64,000 bases of DNA from Leptasterias polaris. Its lineage: Eukaryota > Echinodermata > Asteroidea > Forcipulatida > Asteriidae. Position 1 is the first letter of the stretch. Each line of letters begins with the position of its first letter. Positions 39,103-50,100 of this stretch are shown here, in pieces. The notes under the pieces are model-generated. The model had not been told where the DNA came from. It saw nothing but the letters and a program-made list of their open reading frames with translations, and did not search any database. The stretch spans positions 1,364,001 through 1,428,000 of the forward strand of contig JAZGTN010000047.1 in assembly GCA_037783415.1 (NCBI GenBank), given 5' to 3'. Position numbers and translations under genes: made by a program.

Positions 39103-42100
39103 GTGAGTTTTGAGGTTTCGAAGAATTAGAATTGAAGAGGTGGATGATCTGAGTGGGTTGCCATGGCTACCTGGGTGTGGTCGTTTGACCGGGGTGTGTG
39201 GGGAGGAGTTGTGGGTGTGGGGGAGAGAAAATGATATACCCTGTAGACTACACTGTGCAAAGTGTAGTAAAGAGTTATTTGTTATTATTTTCTGTCTGAG
39301 ATGCTCAGAAAGAGATGCATTTAATTATAATACAGATCTTGTTTCTTGTGAGTTTGAGATGGGTGAGGATGTTGGTTGCCATGGGTGAGGATGTAATGAT
39401 GGGGTTGGGTTGTGCTTTTGAATTTTTTGAAATTATAGCAACAACACACCACATGAAATTGTAAAGTTGTGACCAAAAGAAAAATGGGAACTTGTGTGTG
39501 TTCTGACTGCAGAGTCAGAGAGCGCAGTCCTTGTTTTTAGATTGTTTACTTGCAATTTCTTCAAACAGCTAAATAAGACAAAATGGATGTCATTATACAA
39601 TTTGAGCACATGGCACTACCTGGTTAAGATAAAGTATTAAATTGTTTATTTCATTTTGATATATATATTTGTTTATGAATGACCAAATTTTGTTTTTATT
39701 CTAGGCCTTCACGAGATGGAATGCATTATCTCTAATCCATTCTATGGAAGTTTTGCTCAGGTGGATTGTTGGCCGTGTGAAAATGTCAAAGGTGTTCGTG
39801 TATTCAGTAACTTGACCAACTTTACCAGATTCTACTATCATTCTGGAATACCTCTTGTCGTCAAGGTAAATAAATATGTCAAACTATGTCTACTCTTAGT
39901 TCTTTTAAATATTTTTCCTGTAGTCATCACTCTTCAGATAATACACTTTAAATAAATCATTCACTTGAAAGATTTTTTTTAGGTGGACGTAAACTCAGTC
40001 ATAAGGTCAGGCATGCAACTTTCGAAATTGCAAAAAAACAAGGAAATGGCGTAATTTGCAGGTTTTTCAGGTTTTCTATGGAACTAAAAGCAAAAAAGAA
40101 AGAAAAGGAAAACAAGTAATTTGTTGAAAAGTTTCATTAAGATGCAAGAAAAAAGAATATAGAAGTAGTAAACTTGCAGGTGCAACCTTATAAAACTATT
40201 TTGGGAGAAGTGTCGGTTCTGAGAAGAACCAGTTAGGTCTTGACTTTTCAAACGGTATACTCTGCTCGTCTTCAGCAAGCTTCAATCTTCTGTAAGATGT
40301 AGAAAATGTCTTTGATTAAGATTTGCAACTTTGATTGAGATTTGCAACTTTGATTGAACCGGAATTTGACATAACAATTATTATTTTTTGTTTAGGATTC
40401 AAACCTGAGCAAAGTGACCTTTGATGACCTGAAGTCAGTTTATCTTGACAACAAGGAACTCCTGCACTACAGCGCCAACAACGTCCAGAGCAGCAACCAT
40501 TTTATCACCAGCATAGGTGACCTGTTCAACCCTAGAAGGACAGTGGATGATGTCCAGGGAACTGATCTCCATGTACAGTGGTTAGTATTACGGGTCGATT
40601 CACTATTTCTTTTGGGGGTAATTCAACAGGCTTTCAAATCTTGAGGGTGAGTGATGGGCATGACTGATGGCCTGCTTTACAAAGTATTTCCCCATTTGTT
40701 TGTTTTTACAGGAAAGTTATGAAACCCGGAGGTGTTCGACTAATCCGAGACGTTTCTCCAAAGCCGTACTTTGTTCCCAAAAAGGCAGAAGTAGCTACAG
40801 AAATGTTTGCCCTCATTCACGCTCCGGCTGCAGAGGCTCATTCTTTGGTGAGTCCACTCAGTCATTTAGACTTTAGGTCTTGGTCAAGACTCTTGGGTTT
40901 ATAGTCAATTTATGAGTCAAGTATTTGAGACGCAAGTCTCAGTTTTGTGTTCATCTTCCTTTTGGTCTTCTGATTGAAGGGTTCTGTTTTTAGCTCAAGG
41001 GTATTGATCCACTACTTGTCTCAGTTTTGTATCTGTCTTCGTTTTGGTCTTCCGATGGTGGAGTCCTGATTTTAGCGAAATTATTTTCGAAAAGATTTAA
41101 AGAGTTTATTCTTTCTTTTCTTTATAGCCACTGCCTCTACACCCAAATGCTTGGGTGACCCAGGCTTATGGGTCACAGGAAGTCACCTTGACCCCTGTGA
41201 CCTCATGCAAGAACAACTGCACAGAGGTCAGTGTTGTGCTTCAACCTTCAGATGTGTGTAAGTATAAATGTCTTCAGTCACCATATCCAAGTAATTTCTA
41301 TGGGAACCTTAGTTAGTCTTGGACCCTTAGTCTTAAAGATGACATGAAACTGAGAGGAAGATTTTTGAGGTCAGAGATGGAGACTAAGACAATGGAGGAC
41401 AAAGACATTAAAACAACGGGTTCCTACAAGACAAAGGCTTAATTTTACATACAGCTAAGGCTAGGTCCAAATCAAGCGACTTTGGCTACGGCTAAGACCA
41501 TTTGCTGCTGCGATAACATTGAAGAAATGTTTTTTTTTCAGTGTTCCAGGCATTAGCGTCTGCCAAAGCCATTGATTTGGATTTGGACCTGTCAATACTA
41601 CCATATTGATTCATATTTTGACATCACACTTTACTTAGCAGGTAAGATTGATTTGCACTCCGGATCAATCTTACCTCAATATGAAATCGGGCTCTTTTCT
41701 CGATTTCACAAAGAGCAAAGATTGATCTTAAGATGTGTACCAACCTGAACTCCTCAGCAAAGTGTGGCGTCACAATGCAAATCGCGAATGGCAATTTTGA
41801 CAACTCATCTTTTAAAGATGAAACTTAGTGTTGGGTGAATTCATGCCCTTGCCTTGGACTCATCTGGGGATGAGTTTTCATTGTTACTATAGTGATTTGT
41901 ATCGTGACATCACACTTTGCTCAGCAATCTCAAGATCAGATCATTGTGAAATCCATCCTTCAATGAGTTTGTGTACTTTGTCAAATCAGCCTCAAGACGG
42001 TGACCTAACAATACTCTGTGGAAGAAAACCAAAAGAGAGGTTTCTTGTAAAATGTCTTCTTTGTGTTCTTCTTTGCAGTGTACTATGCTCCGAGGTACTG

Positions 42101-42164
42101 GCAGGTGAATGCGTTCTCTATTGGAGATGAAATAAGTATTGCATTCTTAGGCTCCTTTTTCTGA
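38739..42164 (+). CDS. C6orf89 (BRAP)-like type II membrane protein, 6 exons
   Basis: Exons 38739-39102, 39705-39865, 40396-40580, 40712-40847, 41128-41257 and 42079-42164 join in phase to 1062 nt, 353 residues plus stop, about the length of human C6orf89. Residues 1-50 are acidic/helical and cytosolic in style. A basic stretch (RQPRKKRSR) precedes a single membrane segment at about 63-82 (CFGISVLCFVALIATGYCLV), which suggests an N-in, C-out topology. The lumenal part has candidate N-glycosylation sites (NLT, NFT, NCT) and the conserved NPFYGSFAQVDCWPC. The vertebrate homologue (bombesin receptor-activated protein) is reported as a Golgi/membrane protein linked to BRS3 signalling and histone deacetylase enhancement; its mechanism is unclear and I do not extend it to this copy. 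Identity is from memory of the family, without alignment. Transposon fragments begin only some tens of bases after the stop codon. Confidence 0.85.
39705..39865 (+). CDS. C6orf89-like exon 2 (residues 122-175)
   Basis: 161 nt after TTCTAG. It contains the Cys-bearing segment ECIISNPFYG and DCWPCENV, then paired N-glycosylation sequons NLTNFT. Donor GTAAAT; phase 0. Confidence 0.87.
40396..40580 (+). CDS. C6orf89-like exon 3 (residues 176-237)
   Basis: 185 nt after TTTAG. It encodes DSNLSKVTFDDLKSVY and ends at the first two bases of a Trp codon. The donor is GTTAGT rather than GTAAGT or GTGAGT. Confidence 0.86.
40712..40847 (+). CDS. C6orf89-like exon 4 (residues 237-282)
   Basis: 136 nt after TTTTTACAG. 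It completes Trp and continues KVMKPGGVRLIRDV, then VPKKAEVATEMFALIH. Donor GTGAGT; phase 0. Confidence 0.86.
41128..41257 (+). CDS. C6orf89-like exon 5 (residues 283-326)
   Basis: 130 nt after TTTATAG. It encodes PLPLHPNAWVTQAYG and a CKNNCTEV cysteine pair with a sequon. Donor GTAAGT; leaves phase 1. Confidence 0.86.
41698..41965. mobile_element. GATTTCACAAAGAG MITE, copy 3 (intron 5 of the C6orf89-like gene)
   Basis: Starts CGATTTCACAAAGAGCAAAG with AAGATTGATCTTAAGATG. A second set of ends follows to about 41955 (AGATCAGATCATTGTGAAAT), so it may be two adjacent copies. Confidence 0.55.
42079..42164 (+). CDS. C6orf89-like last exon (residues 326-353)
   Basis: 86 nt after TTTGCAG. It encodes YYAPRYWQVNAFSIGDE and ends ISIAFLGSFF before TGA at 42162-42164. 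The phase fits exon 5 exactly. Confidence 0.85.
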
Positions 42165-42171
42165 GCACATT

Positions 42172-42458
42172 TGTAACTTTGGTCTTTGTCAAAGACCAGT
42201 ATCCACACTTAATGGGACACAACATCGGAAAACAATTTGGGAAAAACATTAAGTGTTTTCACGGTTTTCAGACATCGAGTTTTTGACTCATGAAATCAAA
42301 ACTAATTGTTTGACTCATTTCTCAAAAACTATAGCATTTCAGGCAAAAATATTTCAATGGGAGTTTGCCACCATGACCATCTTTATACCATGTAAGTTAT
42401 GTGTGAATCTGTGAACATTTGTATTTTTACTTTTACCAATGTTACAAACACCCGTTAA
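42172..42458. mobile_element. TTAA MITE fragment just after the C6orf89-like stop
   Basis: CAAAGACCAGTATCCACACT, AAAAACTATAGCATTTCAGG and CACCATGACCATCTTTATAC match 43838-44183. The right end is CAATGTTACAAACACCCGTT. The left end is truncated. It would lie in the 3' UTR. Confidence 0.65.
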
Positions 42459-43039
42459 AGGGTTTGTATGTACCCTTCTTGCCAAGTTCACACTTCACAA
42501 AAGGAAAAAAATAACAAAATATATATGTGGACTTTATCATGGTGTGGCCATCTTGTTTTTCTCCCATTCAAATCAATGTAACCGAGGCTGGAAGGGAAGA
42601 TAGTCAGGTCCCTCTTGTTGTAATGTAAATCAGCATTCAGTATTGCATTTGAACACTGGGATCACAACAAAGATGGTGGTAACATAATGAGGGTATTTGT
42701 ATTATGTTCTTAGTGTGACATATTTTTGTAAACCTGAAATAACTATTTGAAATTTAAACACTGGAACAAAAAATTTTAGTCATCAAAGATTAAAGTATTA
42801 AAAAAAGTTATTGGTAAAAGTTGTAAAAAAAGGGATCAAAATTATGCAGAAAAGAAGCCATTTTTGTAGAACAGACAAAATGCTCGTGTAGAAGTGTAAA
42901 AGTTATTGTGAAAGTGTAAAAAAAAATTTGTTGAGTACAAGTGTTTGAAAGTAAAAGTATTTTCCATAAATGTATCTTTAATGCAAAGATGAGAAAATAG
43001 AATTAGCTGTTGCAAACTGCTTACCAACCAAAAGGACCT

Positions 43040-43125
43040 GTGGTATAAATGCAAAAAAATTAGTTAGTGGCCTGACGTTTTGACCCTAGCAGAGTCTTTC
43101 TCGAAGGCTAAAATGATGCAAAGAT
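43040..43125 (+). repeat. Dispersed repeat CGTTTTGACCCTAGCAGAGT
   Basis: CCTGACGTTTTGACCCTAGC then AGAGTCTTTCTCGAAGGCT; the same motif appears near 28482 (plus) and, inverted or partial, at 49150-49300 and 55340. Probably a fragment of a widespread repeat. Confidence 0.6.
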
Positions 43126-43223
43126 GATAGATAATATATCGCATGATATGACCTTGCTTGATAGTGTCTTTCGCTAGTGACCCTTCAAAATGCTCCACTA
43201 TTAAAGTACCTCAACACCCTTAA

Positions 43224-43600
43224 AGGCACTGGACACGTTTGGTAATTACTCAAAATATATATTAGCATAAAAACTTACTTGGTAACGAGCAACGGAGAGC
43301 TGTTGATAGTATAAAACATTGTGAGAAACGGCTCCCTCTGAAGTAACATAGTTTTTGAGAAAGAGGTAATTTCTCACTAAAATATTTGAATCTGAAAAAG
43401 ACTTAGGGCCTGAAGCCTTTTTCAGGCATCTGAAAGCACACAAATTTGTGCAACAAGGGTGTTTTTTCTTTCATTATTTTCTTGCAACTTTGATGACCAA
43501 TTGAGCCCAAATTTTCACAGGTTTGTTATTTTATGCATATGTTGGGATACGCCAAGTGAGAATACTGGTCTTTGACAATTACCAAACGTGTCCAGTGCCT
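43224..43600. mobile_element. TTAA-flanked MITE, AGGCACTGGACACGTTTGGT ends (377 bp)
   Basis: Perfect-looking terminal repeats AGGCACTGGACACGTTTGGT and ACCAAACGTGTCCAGTGCCT, with TTAA at 43220-43223 and 43601-43604. Inner fold TTAGGGCCTGAAGC/GCCTTTTTCAGGC near 43405. Downstream of the C6orf89-like gene, possibly inside its 3' UTR. Confidence 0.9.
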
Positions 43601-43837
43601 TTAAATGATTGGCCCTATATAGGGGAAATTGTTATTTGGGGCCTGCAGTAGCATATCCTACAGGCATGATATTTGTTCCTGGGAAAAAAAGTAGGAATAC
43701 TTTACAAGGGCCGAGTACAAGGAAGGACTGACCTACATTTACAAATGGTGTAGTCTCAATAGACTTTTCAGGCCATATTTATTATTAACAGTTTTTCTGA
43801 TTTTTCCAAGGGCAAAACAATCGGAAAACAGACTTAA

Positions 43838-44183
43838 AGGGTGTGGACAACATTGGTAATTGCCAAAGACCTGTATCCGCACTTGATGTGACCCAACATG
43901 TACATGAAATAACAAACCTGTGAAAGTTTAAGCTCAATCGGTCTACGGAGTCATGAGAAAACAGTGAAAAACCCCATTATATGTTTTAACTTGTTTTCAA
44001 ACATCGGATCTTATCCTGCAGGATAAAGACTATTGTTTTACTCATTTCCTAAAAACTATGGCATTTCAAGCAAAACTATTTCAAGGGAAGTTTTCCACCA
44101 TGAGATGACATCTTTATACCATGTAAGTTATGTGCAAATCTGTGAGCATTTATATTTTCAATCTCACCAATGTTGTACACCCT
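43838..44183. mobile_element. TTAA MITE, AGGGTGTGGACAACATTGGT ends
   Basis: Left TTAA at 43834-43837; right flank TTAG, a one-base decay. Terminal repeats AGGGTGTGGACAACATTGG and CCAATGTTGTACACCCT. Sister of the fragment at 42172. Confidence 0.8.
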
Positions 44184-44189
44184 TTAGGT

Positions 44190-45440
44190 AGGAAGAATAT
44201 CATGACTGTAACCTTACAATGTCAGACAACTTTCTGAACAGTTTTGTAGGATTTGAAACTGAGGAGTTTACGTGTAGGATAAATCGTTTTTCTGAAAACC
44301 AATTTAGGACCCTGCCTTCACAGAGTATTATATGTTATTTCAACTGAATAAAAGTATATGTCTTTAAAAACGCAAGTTTGTTTCAGGAGTATCTAGTTTT
44401 TGTTGTCTTATGTTGGAAGAAGATCTTGTACAATAATAATCTGTTCCAAAATGGTTATTTCGTTTACAAATTAAGAAATTTTCAACAGAAACGAATTGTG
44501 CCGAGAGAATGTGACAATCAAGCAATGTAATTATCAATACATTTTGTTTTGTTTTAATTAACTCATAACAAAGATACATAAAATTAAAGGCATGTGTACT
44601 TTACTTCAAGTTCAACAATCTTGCTCTGATCATGTCAATTTTTCTTGGCAAACAAAAAATTGAAAAGGGAAGAAATATTAAACTCTCTTGCTATTTTTCC
44701 AAAATGCAAAAAAGGACATTGCTATGTATCCTGTTGCACTTAACTATTCTAATTATCGATACTACCATCTCATCACCCAACATTCCCATACAAATATGTA
44801 CCTAGAAATGATCACTTATCAGTTAAATATTATGCAAATCGTACCACTTTAATTACGCAAATCCATAATCAAACAACTATCTCAATTATTAAAAAATACA
44901 GATATTTGACGCATGAATTGGGTGGTTTTAGACCATAATTTAAGCATTTCTATTTAATTTAAACTATTTTTTTTTTGTAGATTACTTATGCCTTTTTATG
45001 CTTTTCTACAAAATGTCAGTAATTTTTTCGAAAAAGGTATGACAGAAAGACAAATATTAAAAATGTTTGCTAAGACGAATAAATTTCTTGTCTACGGCAA
45101 GCTGTCTAATGTATTTTGCGTGGATTTCATGTTTCAACAAAACAAAAATCTAAAATGTGGCTATTAACCTCTGTAAAGCAACCACTCAAGAACTAAACAC
45201 AAGTTTGTTCACAGGTCCTGAAAAAAAAAAAAAAAAAAAAAAGTGGTCATTAATTAACCTGCGCAAAGAGACCACTGACAACCAAACCTGAACACATTGG
45301 TTCACCCAAAGTTCAAGAGAAACCTCTATATTGCAGCCATTAACCTTTGTAAAATGACCACTGAAAAACCAAACCTGAATTTAACTTTACCTCCCTATGT
45401 GACGACAATTTAGTTTATAGTTTTCACCCAAGGCAAGGGA
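44190..45440. other. Gene-less AT-rich stretch
   Basis: No exon or element recognised, except a poly-A run at about 45221-45241 and a loose repeat of GACCACTGANAACCAAACCTGA near 45270 and 45357. Confidence 0.5.
44346..44351 (+). promoter_or_regulatory. Possible polyadenylation signal
   Basis: AATAAA at about 44347 in CTGAATAAAAGTATATG, 2.2 kb past the C6orf89-like stop. If used, the 3' UTR would contain three TTAA MITEs. No evidence favours it over nearer variant signals. Confidence 0.2.
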
Positions 45441-45448
45441 AAGCGCTG

Positions 45449-45594
45449 GCCTGGAATTTCATCTTTGACGTGTGGCCTTCATTTTACAAAGGGCACTTTG
45501 GAAATTCTTAAAGTCTATGGAAAACTTCTGAAGGGGCACCAAGGCCAAGACCAGGGGCAACAGAGGCTGTGGCCTCCGTGTAATTCCAGGCATG
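45449..45594. mobile_element. GGCCTGGAATTTCATC MITE
   Basis: Ends GGCCTGGAATTTCATC and GTAATTCCAGGC. Interior TTACAAAGGGCACTT, AAAGTCTATGG and GGGGCACCAAGGCCAAGACC. Diverged relatives at about 4525-4690, 22890-22990, 27690-27840, 31590-31740 and 61079-61295. Confidence 0.65.
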
Positions 45595-46584
45595 GAAACG
45601 CTAAACTAAGTTTCTCACTGATTTGGGCCGTTTTGTGTTTAAGATCTACTGTCCAATGGTAAATAAAATTTCTATAATTAATCCACCTAACAGCTAGAAC
45701 TTTTCCGCAAATGCATCGTTTCAGCCTCTTAACATGTTTTTTTTTTCAGGATTAGCTTCTTAATTAAACACTGTCTTACACCAAAGCAGAAGGTGTAGTC
45801 GCAACAAAAAGGATTTCAATCCAATAAAAATATCATCAAAATGAGAGCTTCCGTTTTCAAGAAACACTGATTGAAGCTTTCAAATAATTTCCTATATTTG
45901 ACTGAATTTTTTAACATTATTTCCTTGAAGATGACAGCATTTCACATGGAAACAAATTTTCTCCAAATTGTTTTGTCTAATTATCAAAAACATTATCCTT
46001 TATAAAGAAAATAAAAAGAATCTTAAACAATTAACTTTCCTGACTAACTCTGAGACATTTTAACAAATCGGTCGTACATATTATCGAATGCAATTACTTT
46101 TAAAGTTCATGATGAGATATTAATTTTACATTAACAATTAATTGTGGTTTATTTTACACGTGTTAGGCATATACTGCAAATAGGTATCTAACTAGTGTTA
46201 CAAAGTTCAGAGAGTTCCTTTAAAAAAACACAAATTTCATAATTACAATTTGATGACTTGCTCGCATGAAGTGAGTTTTGAAAGTAGGATTCCTTCGTCT
46301 TAAATTTGAGTAATGTGAACACAGCAGACATGTCAAAATGCAAAGTTGTTGCAACTACTTACTATTCTCAGAGAAAAAACTCATACCGAAAACAAACCGT
46401 TCTATCAAATGAGAGTTCACTCAGTTTCAAAGCAGATGCATCTTCAAGATCTATTATTAGATCAAAATAAAAATTGAAAATCTTAAGATCTTTCTATAAA
46501 AGCATTCTGAGAATGAAAATTAATGTAGAATCTTTATGTACTTGGTATAAGACACTGTATGTTAAGAGATTACCAATTGAGACA

Positions 46585-47035
46585 TTTACCGGTGCGTCTA
46601 TGGTTTGAGGGGTTTATGGCTTCAAAAATGGCTGAGAAATTTATGGAGACATCCAAGGTATGAGAAGTTTATGGAGATGTCTCCAATTTAAGACATTTAC
46701 AGAGATGCTCCAGTTTAAGACATTTACAGAGATGCTCTGGATTGAGACGTCTACCCTATGAGAAAATTAGGGAGACGCGTCCGATTTGAGAAATTTATGG
46801 AGATGTATCTGATTTGAGAAGTTTACAGAGATGTCTTTCATTTGAGAAGTTTATGGAGATGTCTCTGGTTTGAAAAGTTTTTGAAGATATCTATGGTTTG
46901 ACACGTTTACAGAGACCTCTACGGTTTCTGGAAACATCTCCAATTTCAGAAGTTTACGAAGACGTCTACAGTTTGAGAAGTTTCCGTAGACATCTCCAGT
47001 TTGAGAAGTTTACAGAGACATCTACAGTTAAGGAC
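46585..47035. repeat. 28-bp tandem array in the probable MTPN 3' UTR
   Basis: About 16 diverged units ending on the plus strand in TTTGAGAAGTTTATGGAGAT or close variants (AGATGTCTCC spacer). The array starts 54 bp past the myotrophin stop codon. In the transcript the unit reads as the complement, rich in AAACTTCTCAAA. Confidence 0.85.
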
Positions 47036-47088
47036 CTTTGACTCATTTCATGTGAGAAAGACACAATGTACACACTATTATGAAACAG

Positions 47089-47172
47089 TTACTTCAGTAG
47101 GTTCTTGATTTCATCTTTATCTGCAAACTCAATATAGCTTTTGCCATCGTATGTTCCTTCCTTTGTGGCACC
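47089..47172 (-). CDS. MTPN: Myotrophin last exon (residues 89-115)
   Basis: 84 nt after TTTTGCAG. It begins GATKEGTYDGKSYIEF and ends KNLLK then TAA at 47091-47089. Confidence 0.92.
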   Translation of the reverse strand, partial: GATKEGTYDGKSYIEFADKDEIKNLLK

Positions 47173-50100
47173 CTGCAAAATGAAAACAAAAAGAAATTTT
47201 CGGATAAATTTCACACTCTTTTTAGACACTAAGCCCAAGTCAATCTGCAACTTTTTGAATCAACTTTTTACTAAAATTCCCCAAACAGCAGCCACAACAT
47301 ATATGGGTGGTTTATTGTAAAAAAAACACCATTTGAACTACAGCAGCCGAAAGGCCGAAACAAATTCAAATTTAAAAGCGCTAAAAAGGCTATTTTATAC
47401 ACTAAAATTTCAAAAGTGAGGATAAAAATCGTACAAAAAAACTAAAAAACTAAACGAAAAGGCAAAAGGTGCCGTCAACAATACAAAACAAAAATTACAC
47501 AAAGTCATTCTAAAATTCTAACAAGTGACGTGATAGCAGATCTTTTGTCGCTCTCGGTTTTACACTTCTGTAGCACTACTGTTTCTTTCCTGACCTATCC
47601 GCTATGTTCTCATTACGAAAAGGAAGCACATGTTGAAATTTGTCCGATTCAACAAGTTGTTTCCCAAAACTTTAGAAGCAAAAGGGTACACCTCCTGCTT
47701 TCTAAAGTTTACAAATTGACATTGTGTCTAACACAAACAAGCGATAATTTATGCCACAGGAAGTATTTTGATTTAAGTCTTTCCTTGGTGACCAAAATGA
47801 CTTTTTTATTTTTCAAGAGGAGATCTGTACCTTGGGAAAAAAATGCTCAACTAAGCTCTCACCTTTTCAAGTAAAAGTTCAACACTTGACGTGTGGCCTT
47901 CAAATATTGCAGCGAGTAAGACACTAATTTTATTTTGGTCTACAGCCTGCAAAGGGGAAATAAAGACATAGTTTTGATTCTGTTAAAACATTTTTCATTT
48001 CATTTCATTAATGGTTTATTCTTTAAAAACAAATTTCCCATGGCGACCAAGGGTCGAATTACAGGAAAGTATACAGAGAATGCAAAATAAAAAAATAAAA
48101 AATTTAATGAAAGAATGAAAAACAGTCACTGATTTGTACAAGCTCATTTTGATTGTGGCAATCAAACACAAGCAACGGTGGTTTGTTTGTTCTAGCTCTT
48201 CAAATCTGTATTTCCACAACTGTGACAGTCTTGAATAGGGAAATTCTTTTTCTGCAGGATTTGGGATGGGTACTGACTGGTATGAACTTTATAATCAGTG
48301 AGCTTTCAAATGAAAACTTAGCTCTGAATGACTCTGAATGATTGGTACTGCTATGAAGTTTTTGATCAGTAAGCTTTCAGGTGGAAAATTAGCTCTGGAG
48401 GATTGACACTGGGATTAACTTTACAATCAGTGAAGCTTTCAGGTGGAAAATTAGCTCTGAAGGAATGTTGTGCGGTACCCGCTGCCAATGATTCGAACCG
48501 CCTCTAGCCATCGGGCTAGCTCGGTGGTCTAGTGGTAAGACATCTGCTCTAGCAATGCAAAGGTCGTGGGTTCGAATCCCACCCGAGTGATTTGCCTGTG
48601 GATTTTTTTCACAGAACTCAGGAAAGTACTGAGTATACAGTGCTTAATACACATCGTGTAGGGTAAAAACAAAATCATATTCATTATCCCCGATGCAAAA
48701 ATTAAAAATTAATATCTATTAGGATTGTTACTGGTATAAACTTTACAATCAGTGAGCTTTCAGATGGAAACTTAGCTCTGGAGGATTGATACTGGGATTA
48801 ACTTTACAATCAGTGAGCTTCAGATTGAAACAAATTAATTTTTATTTTAATAATTTTTAGTTTTTTTAATCGCCAATACTTTGTTTTAAAGCCATATTTA
48901 CATTGACATCAGCACCGCTTTCGATTAATTTTCTGATGACTTCTGTGTGTCCGTAGTCAGCCGCAAAATGCAGTGGTCTTCTTCCCATTGAAAGCGTTTG
49001 GTTGACGTTAGCTCCCTAGATCAAATCAATTAAAATCAATTAAGAACAATTTGTACAATCAATTAAGAGAATATTAATTCAGAAAACTTAACACTCCCTA
49101 TTCTTTTTACCCAGTCAGTTTCCCTTGAGGTTTATTATTTTACGACTATTCTTTGCGTTCTCGAAGGCTCGAGAAAGACTCAATCATCCTTCGAGAATGA
49201 CTCTGCTAGGAATGACAGCCATGGTTTTTATTAAGCCTTTGAGAAAGACTCTGCTAGGGTCGAAAAGTCAGACCGGTAAATACTTTTTGCATTTATAACA
49301 GAGGTCCTTTCAGTTGGTAAGCAGCTTGCAACAACTTATTATATTTTCCTCCTCTTTGTAACATTTTCCTTTGAGTTGATTAACCATTTGAAACCATTCA
49401 ACTATATAGATGTGTGTAGTATAATGCATTCACCACATGTAAACATACTGGCTGGCAAAGTTTATGTATCACAGGGTTCTGCCCAGGATTTGTTTAGTGC
49501 CGGAATTTTTTTTTTCCTAGTACAGTCAAGTCAATTTCCTTTCGATCGTGCACGGAGTGGTTACACACGTGCGCCCTGCAGCTGTGCCTTGAATGTAGGC
49601 CCTCAGTGCACGCACGCCTTTACCGCCATGGGAAAACAATTTACAGCATCTATAGCATGGTGCTTACTCTGCGGTTCATTTCCGTTGTATTAAACGCTGT
49701 AGAATAGGGTTCGCAACATGATGAAACTGGTATCATGTTATTTCAAGCGTAAAGTTATAATCAGCGTGACTGGAAACCATTGCAAAATCAATGCGGGTTT
49801 CGTGCGTTGGATATATTGTACATCGTACAGGCGGGAGGAATGCTCGATCCTGGATCATTAAAATAGACTCAAACCAAAGAAGTAGGCTACTCGAAACTTT
49901 GGATAAACCTGTTTACTGGTAAATAATTTGTTTTACACGTTGTTCAAAATATTTTGAAGGAAATGGGCAAAAAAAAAGTAAAAATGTGTGGTGGTCGGAA
50001 AAAGAAAAAATTCTGTGAGTGCCGGTCGGCGAATCATGAGTGCCGGTCGGGTTTTCCGGCACCGACCACCGTGGGCAGAACCCTGTATCATTCAAAACCA

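Noticed and set aside
46585..47035. CRISPR-like regular repeats.
   Set aside because: Units are contiguous and diverged, without unique spacers, and the DNA is animal nuclear. The same applies to 26707-27140.
48511..48590. Possible functional tRNA gene.
   Set aside because: A and B boxes and T arm are good but the anticodon stem does not pair and a SINE tail follows. A covariance-model scan would settle it.
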